Part shown: piece after piece, positions 42,724 to 51,625 of the stretch
How the letters are laid out: each line of letters begins with the position of its first letter
How positions within the stretch are numbered: position 1 is the stretch's first letter
Assembly: GCF_015645385.1 (NCBI RefSeq)
Contig: NZ_JADOET010000007.1
Span: 124,001-188,000, forward strand
Direction of reading: 5' to 3'
Source: Winogradskyella marina
GTDB taxonomy: Bacteria; Bacteroidota; Bacteroidia; Flavobacteriales; Flavobacteriaceae
Length of the DNA: 64,000 nucleotides
The notes under the pieces: generated by a model
Seen by the model: the letters and a program-made list of their open reading frames with translations, nothing else
Told to the model about the DNA's origin: nothing
Databases searched by the model: none
Made by a program: the position numbers and the translations under genes

Positions 42724-45700
42724 TTAAAAATTAAGGTTTACACCACATAAATAAGTTCTTGGTATTGGGTAGAAACCATAATCAATACCTCCTCCTATCG
42801 GTGCTCCACTACTAGCTCCTGGATCAAAACCTTTATATTTTGTAAATGTGTAAAGGTTGTTAACACCAAAATATATTCTCATTTTACTAAGACCTATTTT
42901 TTCAATTGTATTTAGAGGAATTGAGTAACCTATTTGAACATTTTGTATTCTTAAGTAAGATGCATCCTCAACAAAAAAGTCTGAAAACAATCTGTTTGTT
43001 GTCGCTGCAGTAGTGACTCTTGGCACTGTATTACTTGTACCTTCACCTGTCCATCTATCTAATACATAATTTAATCTATTAACATCAGTTACTGTTCTTT
43101 CGTAGTTTCTTACCATGTCATTTCCTATAGAGGCAAATGCATATGCAGTAAAATCAAAGTCTTTGTAGTTTAATGTTAGGTTAAGTCCCATTGTAACATC
43201 TGGAATTGGATCACCCAGATTTGTTCTATCATCTATTGTAATTTCACCATCGTTATTAATATCTACGTATCTAATATCACCTGGTGATGCTTCTGCCCCT
43301 AAATCTAATTGTGAAGGATGTGCATTAACCTCATCTTGGTTTTGAAAAATACCATCTGTTTTATAACCATAAAAGTAGCCTATTGGTTGCCCCACTTCCA
43401 TTCTTGAAATCACAGGCTGACCAACACTAAAATTACCAGCTTCTAAGAAACCTGTACTGTTATTTACTTCAGTTACTTCATTTTGTAATGTAGTAACATT
43501 GTAGCTCGCGGAAACTCTAAAATCATCTGAGAAGTTTTCTCTATAATTAATTGCAAATTCAAATCCTCTATTTTCAACTCCACCAGCATTTACTGTCGGT
43601 GATCCTCCACCAGGTCCAAATACACCAGTGATACCAGAAACAGGGATGTTAGTAATTAATAAATTATCACGTTTGTTTATAAAGTAATCTGTTGTAATGT
43701 CTATTTTATTATTTAATAGCCTAAAATCTAAACCAACATCAAACTTTTTAGCTTCCTCCCATTGTAATTCTGAGTTTGGTAATTGTCCAATTGCTCTACC
43801 ATTTGTTAATACATCATCAAAAAGGTAAGTCGCTTCTCCACTTAATTGACCTACGTAGCCATTGTTAGGAATTTGATCGTTTCCTAAAATACCGTAACTC
43901 GCTCTAAGTTTCATAAAACTAAATATACTTGAGTCTCCAAAGAAATCTTCATCTGAAATTACCCAACCAGCCGTTGCTGATGGAAAATAAGCCACTCTAT
44001 TATCTGGACCAAATTTAGTTGATGAATCTCTACGTAACATTGCAGAGAATAAGTACTTTCCTTTAAAATCGTATTGCAATCTTGTAAAGAAAGACAAGCG
44101 TCTTTCATCATAAGCATAAGACCCAACATCTCTTACTCCATCTCCACCAGTTCCTTGAGCTAATGCAATATCTGCAAAGCTCCATGAGTTATTTGGCACA
44201 TCATATCCTGTAGCAAATAAACCATTTCCAAAACTTTGATAGATGGTTGTACCACCTGTAAAAGTAACATTGTGCTTATCAGAGAATGTGTTTTGATAGG
44301 TCGCAAATATATCTAATGAGTAATCATTGTCATTTATGGCATTTTGATCTACTCTACTTCGCCCTACATCAAATACTTTGCCTCCGTAGTCTACCATTTT
44401 AGCAAATGATTTACTTTCACTGTTAGCGGTATTAAAACCAATTCTACCAGTGACGTTTAAATTATTTAGCATTTGGTATTCTAGAGATGCTGTACCATTT
44501 AATTTCTTTAAATCATAATCATTATAAGTGTTCTCTATTTGTGCCAATGGATTAATAATTTCAATTCCTAATCCTGAACTGCTTGGAATTAAAGTAAAAT
44601 CTCCATTGGTATCATGTGTAGAATACGTTGCCGGAATATTTAAGGCATTAAACAACACCGAACCTAAACCAAAGTCGTTTACAGAATCTCTATCTAAATA
44701 CGTATATGTAATATTCGTATTAAATTTAAGTTTATCTGAAATGTCTCCGCTAATAGAAGCTCTCGCCGTATTTCTTCTAAAATCAGACTTTTTAGGTCCG
44801 ACGATACCTTGCTGATACAGGTGAGATCCACTAATAGAATAGGCTATCTTCTCTGAGCCCCCTGAAATACTAAAATCGTGATTCATTAATGGCACCGACT
44901 TGTTTAAAACTTCTTCTTGCCAGTCTGTGCCCTGCCCTAATCCAGAAACATTAGGGAAAGGTAATGCTTGACCACCATTTGCATAGCTTTCATTCAATAT
45001 TAAAGCATACTCAGTCGCATTCAATAATGATAAGTGACGTGTTGCCTCTTGAAAACCTGTATAACTATTGATTGAAACTTGAGTTTTACCACCTTTTTTA
45101 CCACTCTTTGTTGTAATTAAAACAACACCATTTGCACCAATTGTACCATAGATAGCTGCTTGGGCATCTTTAAGTACTGTTATTGATTCAATGTCGTTAG
45201 GATTTACAATACCCAAATCACCTTGATACCCATCAATAATGACTAAAGGACCATTAGTACCGTTAGTAGAAATACCACGAATCCTAATATCTAGTCCTGC
45301 ACCAGGCGCACCTGATTGTGATGTTACATTCACACCAGAGACCGTACCTTGAAGTGCTTGTTCTACTTTAACAGGCTTAAGTTCATCTAATGTTTTTGAA
45401 TCTACAATAGATACTGCTCCTGTAACATCTCGTTTCTTTTGTGTTCCGTAACCAATAACGACCACCTCATCAAGAGATTCCGTGTCTTCTACTAGAACAA
45501 CATTTAAAGGTTCACTATTAACAATAGTAATCTCTTGCGTTAAAAAACCTAAATAGGAAATAACGACTACAGAATTTAATGGCACGTCTAATAACGTAAA
45601 CTCGCCATCAAAATTTGTTGAAGCTCCTTTAGATGTGTTTTTAAGGACTACATTAACACCTGGTAACGGTTGCCCTGAAGAAGCTTCAGTAACCGTTCCA

Positions 45701-45774
45701 GTAACATCTACATTTTGCCCAAATACTGCCATTGTAAACAAGAAAGAAATGAGCGTTAAAAAGTTTATTTTCAT
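42724..45774 (-). CDS. susC: SusC/RagA family TonB-dependent transporter
   Basis: A 1016-residue outer-membrane transporter. Signal peptide 1-19, then a carboxypeptidase-regulatory-like domain (about 22-108: VTGTVTEASSGQPLPGVNVVLKN, FDGEFTLLDVP). A TonB-box-like segment (DEVVVIGYGTQ) and the plug (about 115-225, TSQSGAPGAGLDIRIRGIS) come next, followed by a 22-strand-type barrel ending in the aromatic-rich C-terminus. It lacks an STN domain, so it is not a sigma/anti-sigma signalling transporter. First gene of the susC-susD-SGBP-GH16 operon. Upstream, the 248-bp gap carries TGTATAG repeats next to the regulator gene. Confidence 0.96.
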   Translation of the reverse strand: MKINFLTLISFLFTMAVFGQNVDVTGTVTEASSGQPLPGVNVVLKNTSKGASTNFDGEFTLLDVPLNSVVVISYLGFLTQEITIVNSEPLNVVLVEDTESLDEVVVIGYGTQKKRDVTGAVSIVDSKTLDELKPVKVEQALQGTVSGVNVTSQSGAPGAGLDIRIRGISTNGTNGPLVIIDGYQGDLGIVNPNDIESITVLKDAQAAIYGTIGANGVVLITTKSGKKGGKTQVSINSYTGFQEATRHLSLLNATEYALILNESYANGGQALPFPNVSGLGQGTDWQEEVLNKSVPLMNHDFSISGGSEKIAYSISGSHLYQQGIVGPKKSDFRRNTARASISGDISDKLKFNTNITYTYLDRDSVNDFGLGSVLFNALNIPATYSTHDTNGDFTLIPSSSGLGIEIINPLAQIENTYNDYDLKKLNGTASLEYQMLNNLNVTGRIGFNTANSESKSFAKMVDYGGKVFDVGRSRVDQNAINDNDYSLDIFATYQNTFSDKHNVTFTGGTTIYQSFGNGLFATGYDVPNNSWSFADIALAQGTGGDGVRDVGSYAYDERRLSFFTRLQYDFKGKYLFSAMLRRDSSTKFGPDNRVAYFPSATAGWVISDEDFFGDSSIFSFMKLRASYGILGNDQIPNNGYVGQLSGEATYLFDDVLTNGRAIGQLPNSELQWEEAKKFDVGLDFRLLNNKIDITTDYFINKRDNLLITNIPVSGITGVFGPGGGSPTVNAGGVENRGFEFAINYRENFSDDFRVSASYNVTTLQNEVTEVNNSTGFLEAGNFSVGQPVISRMEVGQPIGYFYGYKTDGIFQNQDEVNAHPSQLDLGAEASPGDIRYVDINNDGEITIDDRTNLGDPIPDVTMGLNLTLNYKDFDFTAYAFASIGNDMVRNYERTVTDVNRLNYVLDRWTGEGTSNTVPRVTTAATTNRLFSDFFVEDASYLRIQNVQIGYSIPLNTIEKIGLSKMRIYFGVNNLYTFTKYKGFDPGASSGAPIGGGIDYGFYPIPRTYLCGVNLNF

Positions 45775-45980
45775 AATTAGTTTATTAGATAACGTAATAT
45801 TAGAAAATAAAAATCGTGATTTACCAAAAACAGGCTATACAAAAAACATACAGTGCAATAAATGCGATTAAAAATTACCAAAACAGCATTGCTTAACCCT
45901 TTAAATTACGGAATTCTCGGAATTAACTTTAACTTAACAAATCACTTATAATTAGTTAATAAAGTCCCAAAAACCAGACT

Positions 45981-46019
45981 TGTATAGGTAATGTATAGTT
46001 GAAAATTGTCGCTGTATAG
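45981..46019 (-). promoter_or_regulatory. TGTATAG direct repeats upstream of susC
   Basis: TGTATAG occurs three times: 45981-45987, 45992-45998 and 46013-46019, with steps of 11 and 21 bp (one and two helical turns). A degenerate fourth copy (GCTATAG) reaches into the 3' end of the regulator gene. The array is 207-245 bp before the susC start. Candidate binding site of the LuxR-type regulator encoded next door. Confidence 0.55.
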
Positions 46020-46022
46020 GCG

Positions 46023-48827
46023 CTATAGTTCAATTATATAATTAGATAAGCTCTGTTCGTGGTCTAAGCCCATTTTTTTACGAAGACGATAACGCTTCAC
46101 TTCCACACTTTTATGAGAAATATTAAAAAGTGGAGCTATTTCTTTTGAAGACAAGTTTAGTCTTAAATACGCACATAATCTTAAATCATTTGGAGTAATA
46201 GAAGGGTGAATTGCCTTTATCTTTTTCATAAAATCTTTATCCACATTATTAAAGGCTTCCTCAAACAGCTCCCAATCATTAGTATCATTTATACTTGAGT
46301 TTATGCGTTTTACGACTTTATTAACATCGTTAAGTGATTTACTTTTGGATAGTTCACTCTTAATATTATTAAGTAACTCATTTCGCTTTACCAAATTCAT
46401 TGTTGCCATTCCAAGCTCTCTACTCTTATTATCTATATTTTGTTGTAAGTTTTTGTTTTTGATCTGAATTAACTGACGCTGGTTTTCTAATTGCTCTAAT
46501 TTTAATTCTCTTTCTTTATTAGCAATAAGCTTTTGTTGTTGCTTTTTATAATGCTTTCTATTGAAGTAGTACAGAATATAAATAAAAAGTATAGCGAAGA
46601 TAAAATAAGACACTATAGCTAAAGGTTTAATGTACCATGGTTTTTCTATAGTAAAACTATAAGATAACACATTATTAGACATCATACCATTTGACCTTGC
46701 TCTAGCTTCAAAGGTGTAATCACCATGGGTTAAATTTTTAAACACAACTTCTGAACTTAAAGACCAGTTACTCCAATTATCATATAACCCTATTAACCTA
46801 TACTGGTAGCTCGTTGTGGCGAACTTGCTAAAATTAGTTACACTATATTGAAACTTAATATTATTATTTTTATTAGAAAACAGTTCTGGCTTCACTAAAT
46901 CTGATGGAAAGAGTTCGTCTGGATGTTTACCAAATCCAACCCTATTTAAATTGATATCTAATGCTTTAAGCTCTAATTTATTTAAGTCAATGATTAGATA
47001 GCCTTCAGTTGTACCAATTAAATAATTGTTGTTAGACAAGTCATGGATATTTTCAAATGCCGTTTTACTTTTACGTACCTCACTAGAAATAGGCACTAAG
47101 TTAACTAGTGGTTCGCTAGACAATTTCCCTGGCTCAACATAAATAATAGCATCTTTAGAAAAGCCCCAAAGCTTTTTCCCATTACTATCGCTTAAAAGTT
47201 TACCTGAAAAATAATTTTCGCCACTAAGTAATTTACTTAGGACTGTATCCTTTACAAATGTTTCGGATGTACTATCATAACCAAAAACTCCTTCTTCATA
47301 ATTATAGAGTATTCTATTATTATATGTTGCTATGCTCGACTTGTCACCCTTACTAATTGGCAATTTACTATAGTCTATAACCTTACGAAAATCTGCATCA
47401 ACCTTTATTTTAAAAACACCTTTATGTTCATGATTTACCAGCAATTCATTTGAATTAACAAACTCAAAATATCTTGAAGATGTATTAAAACCTTCAATTT
47501 TATTTCTATACCTCCAGGCATCATCTACACGTTCTAAAACATTTAAACCTTTGTAATTACCTTGAACTAAAAGATTAGGAAACCCCTTAACTTCTTTTAC
47601 TCCCCACGTTCCAATTTCACTGGATATTTTTTTTGCTTGAGTGCCATTAATGATAAACGTTCCTTTATCATGACCACAAAACAATGTACTTTGCACAATT
47701 GCCAAGCTCCAAACCTGACCTTTTGTACCTTCAATAAACTTAAACTGATCATTTGTATCAATTAACTTATAGAATAACCCCTGGTTAGTACCTAAATATA
47801 AATAGTTATCCGTTTTTGCAGACGCATACACTGTGCCTAAAACACCTTGTTTATCCGTGTAAACTTTATAAGGTGAATTTAAATTAACAACATTAATACC
47901 ATTATCTAATCCAAGCCAAATATTCCCAAAACTATCATCCATTAAAGACAAAACGGTATTATTACTTAATCCATAGGATTGATTAATTTGCAGTAGTAGC
48001 TTACCATTTTTATCGACATGTAACATGCCATTAGCAATTGTACCTAAAACAAAACTTTCGTCATTTAATCTAGCACTACTATAAATACTAAACCCTTTTA
48101 ATAAATTATTTAAATCTTGATTCCACGGATGTATTTCTCCATTCGTTAAATCAAAAAAACCATCTTCTTTAGTTAAAAACAATAATCCAGAATTAGACTT
48201 AAAAATATTAACTACCTCTTTACGTTTAATTATTTCTGAAGAAGACACTAATGTTTGTTCACCATTTTCTATCCTATAAATACCTAAATCAGTTTTTTGA
48301 AAATAAATAGATCCATTTACATTAAACATTTTATTAATTCGTGAATCAGAATGTATAATATCAAAACTGTCTTCAGCTATATTGTATATATAGATCTTCT
48401 CAAAAGACTGAAACAAAACATAACCTTCAATATTAATAATTCCCCAAAAATCTTCTTCTACTTTAATCGAGAGATCTTTATGTTTAACTAAAGAGGAATA
48501 TACTAACCTACCTTGCTCGTTTTTGGTCCAAAAACCAAAATCCATGTAACCTCCTGTATAAATCTTATCACCAACAATTCTAACTGATCTTAAAATTCCA
48601 GAATTCGGAGCATTATAAAGCGTCCATGACGCCCCATTATATTCTAATAAACCTTTATTATTAGTAACATAAATATAGTTATCTAAAGACTGATCTATTG
48701 CCCAATTTTGATCTTCGGCACCATAGTCTTGCGGCGTAAAAATTTGAATAGGAGGAATCTCCTGAGCATCAGTTGCTATAGTAAAAACAACCATTAAAAC
48801 GTAGAGAATACTTTTAATTAATTTCAT
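46023..48827 (-). CDS. SusR-like membrane regulator: periplasmic propeller sensor with LuxR-type DNA-binding domain
   Basis: A 934-residue protein. A signal peptide (1-22) is followed by about 630 residues of propeller-like repeats (NKGLLEYNGASW, GNIWLGLDNGINVVNL, DNYLYLGTNQGLFYKL). Then a Y_Y_Y domain (about 655-722, YQYRLIGLYDNWSNWS, GDYTFEARARS), one transmembrane helix (about 733-756) and a long coiled coil. The C-terminal helix-turn-helix (about 871-934) reads TPNDLRLCAYLRLNLSSKEI and SVEVKRYRLRKKMGL. There is no kinase or receiver domain, unlike hybrid two-component regulators. It resembles SusR of Bacteroides. It probably senses glucan oligosaccharides in the periplasm and activates susC. 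Confidence 0.88.
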   Translation of the reverse strand: MKLIKSILYVLMVVFTIATDAQEIPPIQIFTPQDYGAEDQNWAIDQSLDNYIYVTNNKGLLEYNGASWTLYNAPNSGILRSVRIVGDKIYTGGYMDFGFWTKNEQGRLVYSSLVKHKDLSIKVEEDFWGIINIEGYVLFQSFEKIYIYNIAEDSFDIIHSDSRINKMFNVNGSIYFQKTDLGIYRIENGEQTLVSSSEIIKRKEVVNIFKSNSGLLFLTKEDGFFDLTNGEIHPWNQDLNNLLKGFSIYSSARLNDESFVLGTIANGMLHVDKNGKLLLQINQSYGLSNNTVLSLMDDSFGNIWLGLDNGINVVNLNSPYKVYTDKQGVLGTVYASAKTDNYLYLGTNQGLFYKLIDTNDQFKFIEGTKGQVWSLAIVQSTLFCGHDKGTFIINGTQAKKISSEIGTWGVKEVKGFPNLLVQGNYKGLNVLERVDDAWRYRNKIEGFNTSSRYFEFVNSNELLVNHEHKGVFKIKVDADFRKVIDYSKLPISKGDKSSIATYNNRILYNYEEGVFGYDSTSETFVKDTVLSKLLSGENYFSGKLLSDSNGKKLWGFSKDAIIYVEPGKLSSEPLVNLVPISSEVRKSKTAFENIHDLSNNNYLIGTTEGYLIIDLNKLELKALDINLNRVGFGKHPDELFPSDLVKPELFSNKNNNIKFQYSVTNFSKFATTSYQYRLIGLYDNWSNWSLSSEVVFKNLTHGDYTFEARARSNGMMSNNVLSYSFTIEKPWYIKPLAIVSYFIFAILFIYILYYFNRKHYKKQQQKLIANKERELKLEQLENQRQLIQIKNKNLQQNIDNKSRELGMATMNLVKRNELLNNIKSELSKSKSLNDVNKVVKRINSSINDTNDWELFEEAFNNVDKDFMKKIKAIHPSITPNDLRLCAYLRLNLSSKEIAPLFNISHKSVEVKRYRLRKKMGLDHEQSLSNYIIEL

Positions 48828-48930
48828 TTAAGCTAAAATCTATAGAAGATGAATCGATTTAAAGAATAAACACAAAATTCAATTGTGTTAAGGCTCTAAA
48901 TATAAGCAAATAAACGATTTTAGCACTATG

Positions 48931-48958
48931 TGTAGTGGTAATTTATAAATATGTATAG
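48931..48958 (-). promoter_or_regulatory. candidate site upstream of the regulator gene
   Basis: TGTAGTG at 48931-48937 and TGTATAG at 48952-48958, 21 bp apart (two helical turns), 104-131 bp before the regulator start. ATGTATAGTT here is identical to the second box upstream of susC. It may mediate autoregulation. The rest of the 262-bp gap shows nothing else. Confidence 0.4.
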
Positions 48959-49089
48959 TTAAATTTGATCGGTTACAAAGCTTTAATTTAACGTTATAAC
49001 AATCCTAAAATACATATGTTGATGATATATTCTAAAAAAAAAATCCGATATTTAGGAAATTACACATATCACAATAAACAAACAACACT

Positions 49090-50883
49090 ATGGAGGAAGT
49101 TGGATTCGACATTTTAAATTTATTCATTGTACTACTCTCGGCTTGGGGTGCTGGTGCGTTAATTAAACGTATTGGATATCCAGCTATTTTAGGAGAATTA
49201 TTGATAGGTGTCATAATCGGTCCATCTCTACTCGGTCTAGTAGAATTATCTAGTACGTTACACATTATATCTGAAGCTGGTGTTATTTTACTAATGGCAT
49301 ACATTGGTATGGAAATAAACTTTAAAGACTTAGGTAAAGCCTCATGGGCAGGACTACTTGCTGCGGTTGGAGGTTTTGTGGTTCCATTTGCTTTAGGTTA
49401 TTTTGTGGTCACGTTTTCTGGTGGTACAACAATGGCAGGACTCTTTGTAGGTATTGCAGTTGGAGTAACGTCTTTAGCTACAAAAAGTCGTATTTTAGTT
49501 GATCTCGATTTATTAGACACACGAATTGCCTATGTGTTAATGGCAGGTGCGTTAATTTCGGACACTTTAGCCCTAATTATTTTTGCCGGACTCTCCAGTT
49601 TTATTGATGCTGGTGCTGTAAACATGTCTGAGATACTAATTATTGCTGGTAAAATAATATTGTTTTTTGCATTTTCTACAGGTTTCGGGCTTTATGTGCT
49701 TCCGAGAATTGGCAAATGGATGGCTAGTCGAAACATAGATAACAGAACCACTTATTTTACATTATTACTTCTCATCGTTTTTGGGCTTTCAGAATTGGCG
49801 GAACTCGTAGGACTTCATGGTATTTTAGGAGCCTTTATTGCAGGTGTTTTTATAAAAGATGGTGTTTTTCATGAAAAAATAACTAAAGACATTACGCGTG
49901 TTTTTCACGACGTTTCTATAGGATTTATGGCCCCTATATTCTTCGTAACAGCAGGTTTTCATGTCACCTTAGATGTTTTTAAAACAGACTTAATGCTTTT
50001 GCTATTAATAGTAGGTGTCGCCTTTGTTGGAAAAATAGTTGGTACAATTTTATTCTATTTACCAAGTGGTAATGGCTGGCGAGAGGGCTTTGCAGTTGGA
50101 ACAGGAATGAATGGTCGTGGTGCTGTAGAAATAGTTATTGCTGGTATTGGTTTACAAAAAGGTATAATCACTCAAGAAATATTCTCCATACTTGTTTTTA
50201 TGGCCATTATAACCACACTTTCTGTACCAGTACTATTAACCTGGTCCACAAATTGGTTAAAAAAACGAGGCGAATTGGTAAAACAATTCTCGAGAAAAGG
50301 ATACCTATTTTTAAGTGCCAATCCATTGGCATTGTTATTAGGGAAACACTTAGCTGACGACAACAAAGTGGTTTTTATAGATGCTAACAAAACCAATTGT
50401 GAAAACGCAAAAAGTAAAGGCTTTGATTATGTTCATGGTAATATTTTAGAGGAATCTACGTTGAATGAGGCGGTTGCCAAAGATTTCCGAACATTTATAG
50501 CCTTAACGGTCAATAATGAAATTAATATGTTGGCATCACAGCTTATTAATGACACTGTATTTATTCCTGAAAAATTCGTAGCAATATCACCTCACAGTGG
50601 CGAAGGAGGCAGTATAAATATCCTTAATTCGATTTCAGCTTCAACTTTGTTCTCTGGAAAGGTCGATATTCAATCGTGGATACAAAAAGTACAGGATTCC
50701 AACTATAAGGAAGTTGAAGTTTCTGTCAGTAAAAAAATAACAACACGAGAATGGCTTAAATCTCAGTTCAGTGAAGATAAAGATTTACTGCCATTGGTTA
50801 TTATAGAAAGTACAGGAGCGAAACGTCCATTTAGGTACGATGATCATATCGATGCGGACGAAAAGATTATTTATATTGAGTAA
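49090..50883 (+). CDS. CPA2 family cation:proton antiporter with a C-terminal nucleotide-binding-like domain
   Basis: A 597-residue inner-membrane antiporter. The N-terminal part (about 1-390) has 12-13 helices with family motifs GYPAILGELLIGVIIGPSLLG and GILGAFIAGVF. A TrkA-N-like domain spans about 400-520 (GYLFLSANPLALLLGKHL, VVFIDANKTNCE, GFDYVHGNI). The glycine-rich loop normally seen in NAD-binding TrkA-N is replaced by SANPLA, while the Asp at the end of strand 2 is kept, so nucleotide binding may be altered. Probable K+ or Na+/H+ exchange. Divergent from the glucan regulator, monocistronic, with a terminator after it. Confidence 0.9.
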   Translation: MEEVGFDILNLFIVLLSAWGAGALIKRIGYPAILGELLIGVIIGPSLLGLVELSSTLHIISEAGVILLMAYIGMEINFKDLGKASWAGLLAAVGGFVVPFALGYFVVTFSGGTTMAGLFVGIAVGVTSLATKSRILVDLDLLDTRIAYVLMAGALISDTLALIIFAGLSSFIDAGAVNMSEILIIAGKIILFFAFSTGFGLYVLPRIGKWMASRNIDNRTTYFTLLLLIVFGLSELAELVGLHGILGAFIAGVFIKDGVFHEKITKDITRVFHDVSIGFMAPIFFVTAGFHVTLDVFKTDLMLLLLIVGVAFVGKIVGTILFYLPSGNGWREGFAVGTGMNGRGAVEIVIAGIGLQKGIITQEIFSILVFMAIITTLSVPVLLTWSTNWLKKRGELVKQFSRKGYLFLSANPLALLLGKHLADDNKVVFIDANKTNCENAKSKGFDYVHGNILEESTLNEAVAKDFRTFIALTVNNEINMLASQLINDTVFIPEKFVAISPHSGEGGSINILNSISASTLFSGKVDIQSWIQKVQDSNYKEVEVSVSKKITTREWLKSQFSEDKDLLPLVIIESTGAKRPFRYDDHIDADEKIIYIE

Positions 50884-50900
50884 TTATTTTTTCTAAATGA

Positions 50901-50932
50901 CAAAAGCCTTTATTTTTCGATAAAGGCTTTTG
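50901..50932 (+). terminator. terminator of the antiporter gene
   Basis: CAAAAGCCTTTAT pairs with ATAAAGGCTTTTG around a 6-base loop, 17 bp after the stop, followed by TGTTTTTA. The stretch from 50936 to 51096 has no gene that I can see. Confidence 0.85.
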
Positions 50933-51099
50933 TGTTTTTAGCTGTAATTCGTTTTAACTTTTCATTTAAATACGCATAAGGAATTGGCTTCGCCGAGCCC
51001 CTTTACAACATTTTTAGAATAGCCAATCCAATAATTTGGAATGTATTTTTTGATTAAAAACAGGACGGAAAGCGAGCTAACCTCCAATTTTTAAACCAA

Positions 51100-51129
51100 A
51101 AAAGCCGAAAACTTTCGTTTTCGGCTTTT
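51100..51129 (-). terminator. terminator of the tRNA transcript
   Basis: AAAAGCCGAAAAC pairs with GTTTTCGGCTTTT around TTTC. It starts 6 bp beyond the 3' end of tRNA-Leu in the leftward direction. Confidence 0.85.
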
Positions 51130-51135
51130 CATCTG

Positions 51136-51219
51136 TACTGAAGACGGGACTTGAACCCGTACGTCCCAAGGGACATTGGATTTTAAGTCCAACGTGTCTA
51201 CCAATTCCACCACTTCAGC
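51136..51219 (-). tRNA. tRNA-Leu (anticodon TAA)
   Basis: The leftward strand reads GCTGAAGTGGTGGAATTGG at the 5' end, an anticodon arm TTGGACTTAAAATCCAA with anticodon TAA, a long variable arm (TGTCCCTTGGGACG), a T-arm (GGGTTCAAGTCCC) and acceptor CTTCAGT plus A. The acceptor stem pairs over seven bases (first pair G-T). The length of 84 nt and long variable arm fit leucine. CCA is not encoded. It is 41 bp downstream of tRNA-Gly and probably co-transcribed. Confidence 0.95.
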
Positions 51220-51260
51220 ATTTAGTTACGGACAGTAACTAAAATTGGTATATTATATCG

Positions 51261-51332
51261 AGCGAAAGATGGGATTTGAACCCACGACCTCCACCTTGGC
51301 AAGGTGATGCTCTACCCCTGAGCTACTTTCGC
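51261..51332 (-). tRNA. tRNA-Gly (anticodon GCC)
   Basis: The leftward strand reads GCGAAAGTAGCTCAGGGGTA at the 5' end, an anticodon arm CACCTTGCCAAGGTG with anticodon GCC, a T-arm (GTGGGTTCAAATCCCAT) and acceptor CTTTCGC plus T. Length is 72 nt and CCA is not encoded. The 293 bp between it and mutS contain nothing recognisable. Confidence 0.95.
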
Positions 51333-51625
51333 AATTTTTATGAACATTTTCGCTGTAAAAGCGGATGCAAATTTAAAATTTTAATCTTAAAAGCAAAGCC
51401 TTTTTTGAAAATAAATTAAAAAATTTTAATCAGCGTCCAATTCTAATAAAATACATTCATTTAAGATGTCATAATTATTAGATTTCTAAAGCTTCAAAAG
51501 TTAAGCTACTTTGCTCGTTTTGAACAATTAAACAACAAATAGAACAATCAAACCAATTCACTTTATCTATTAAGAACAATTAGTCTATAATCTTGTTTCT
51601 AACAGAGAAATGGTCTAAATTTTTT

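Noticed and set aside
50936..51096. Possible gene remnant between the antiporter and the tRNAs
   Set aside because: No frame of useful length or recognisable motif; only a weak ATTGGCT/AGCCAAT pairing.
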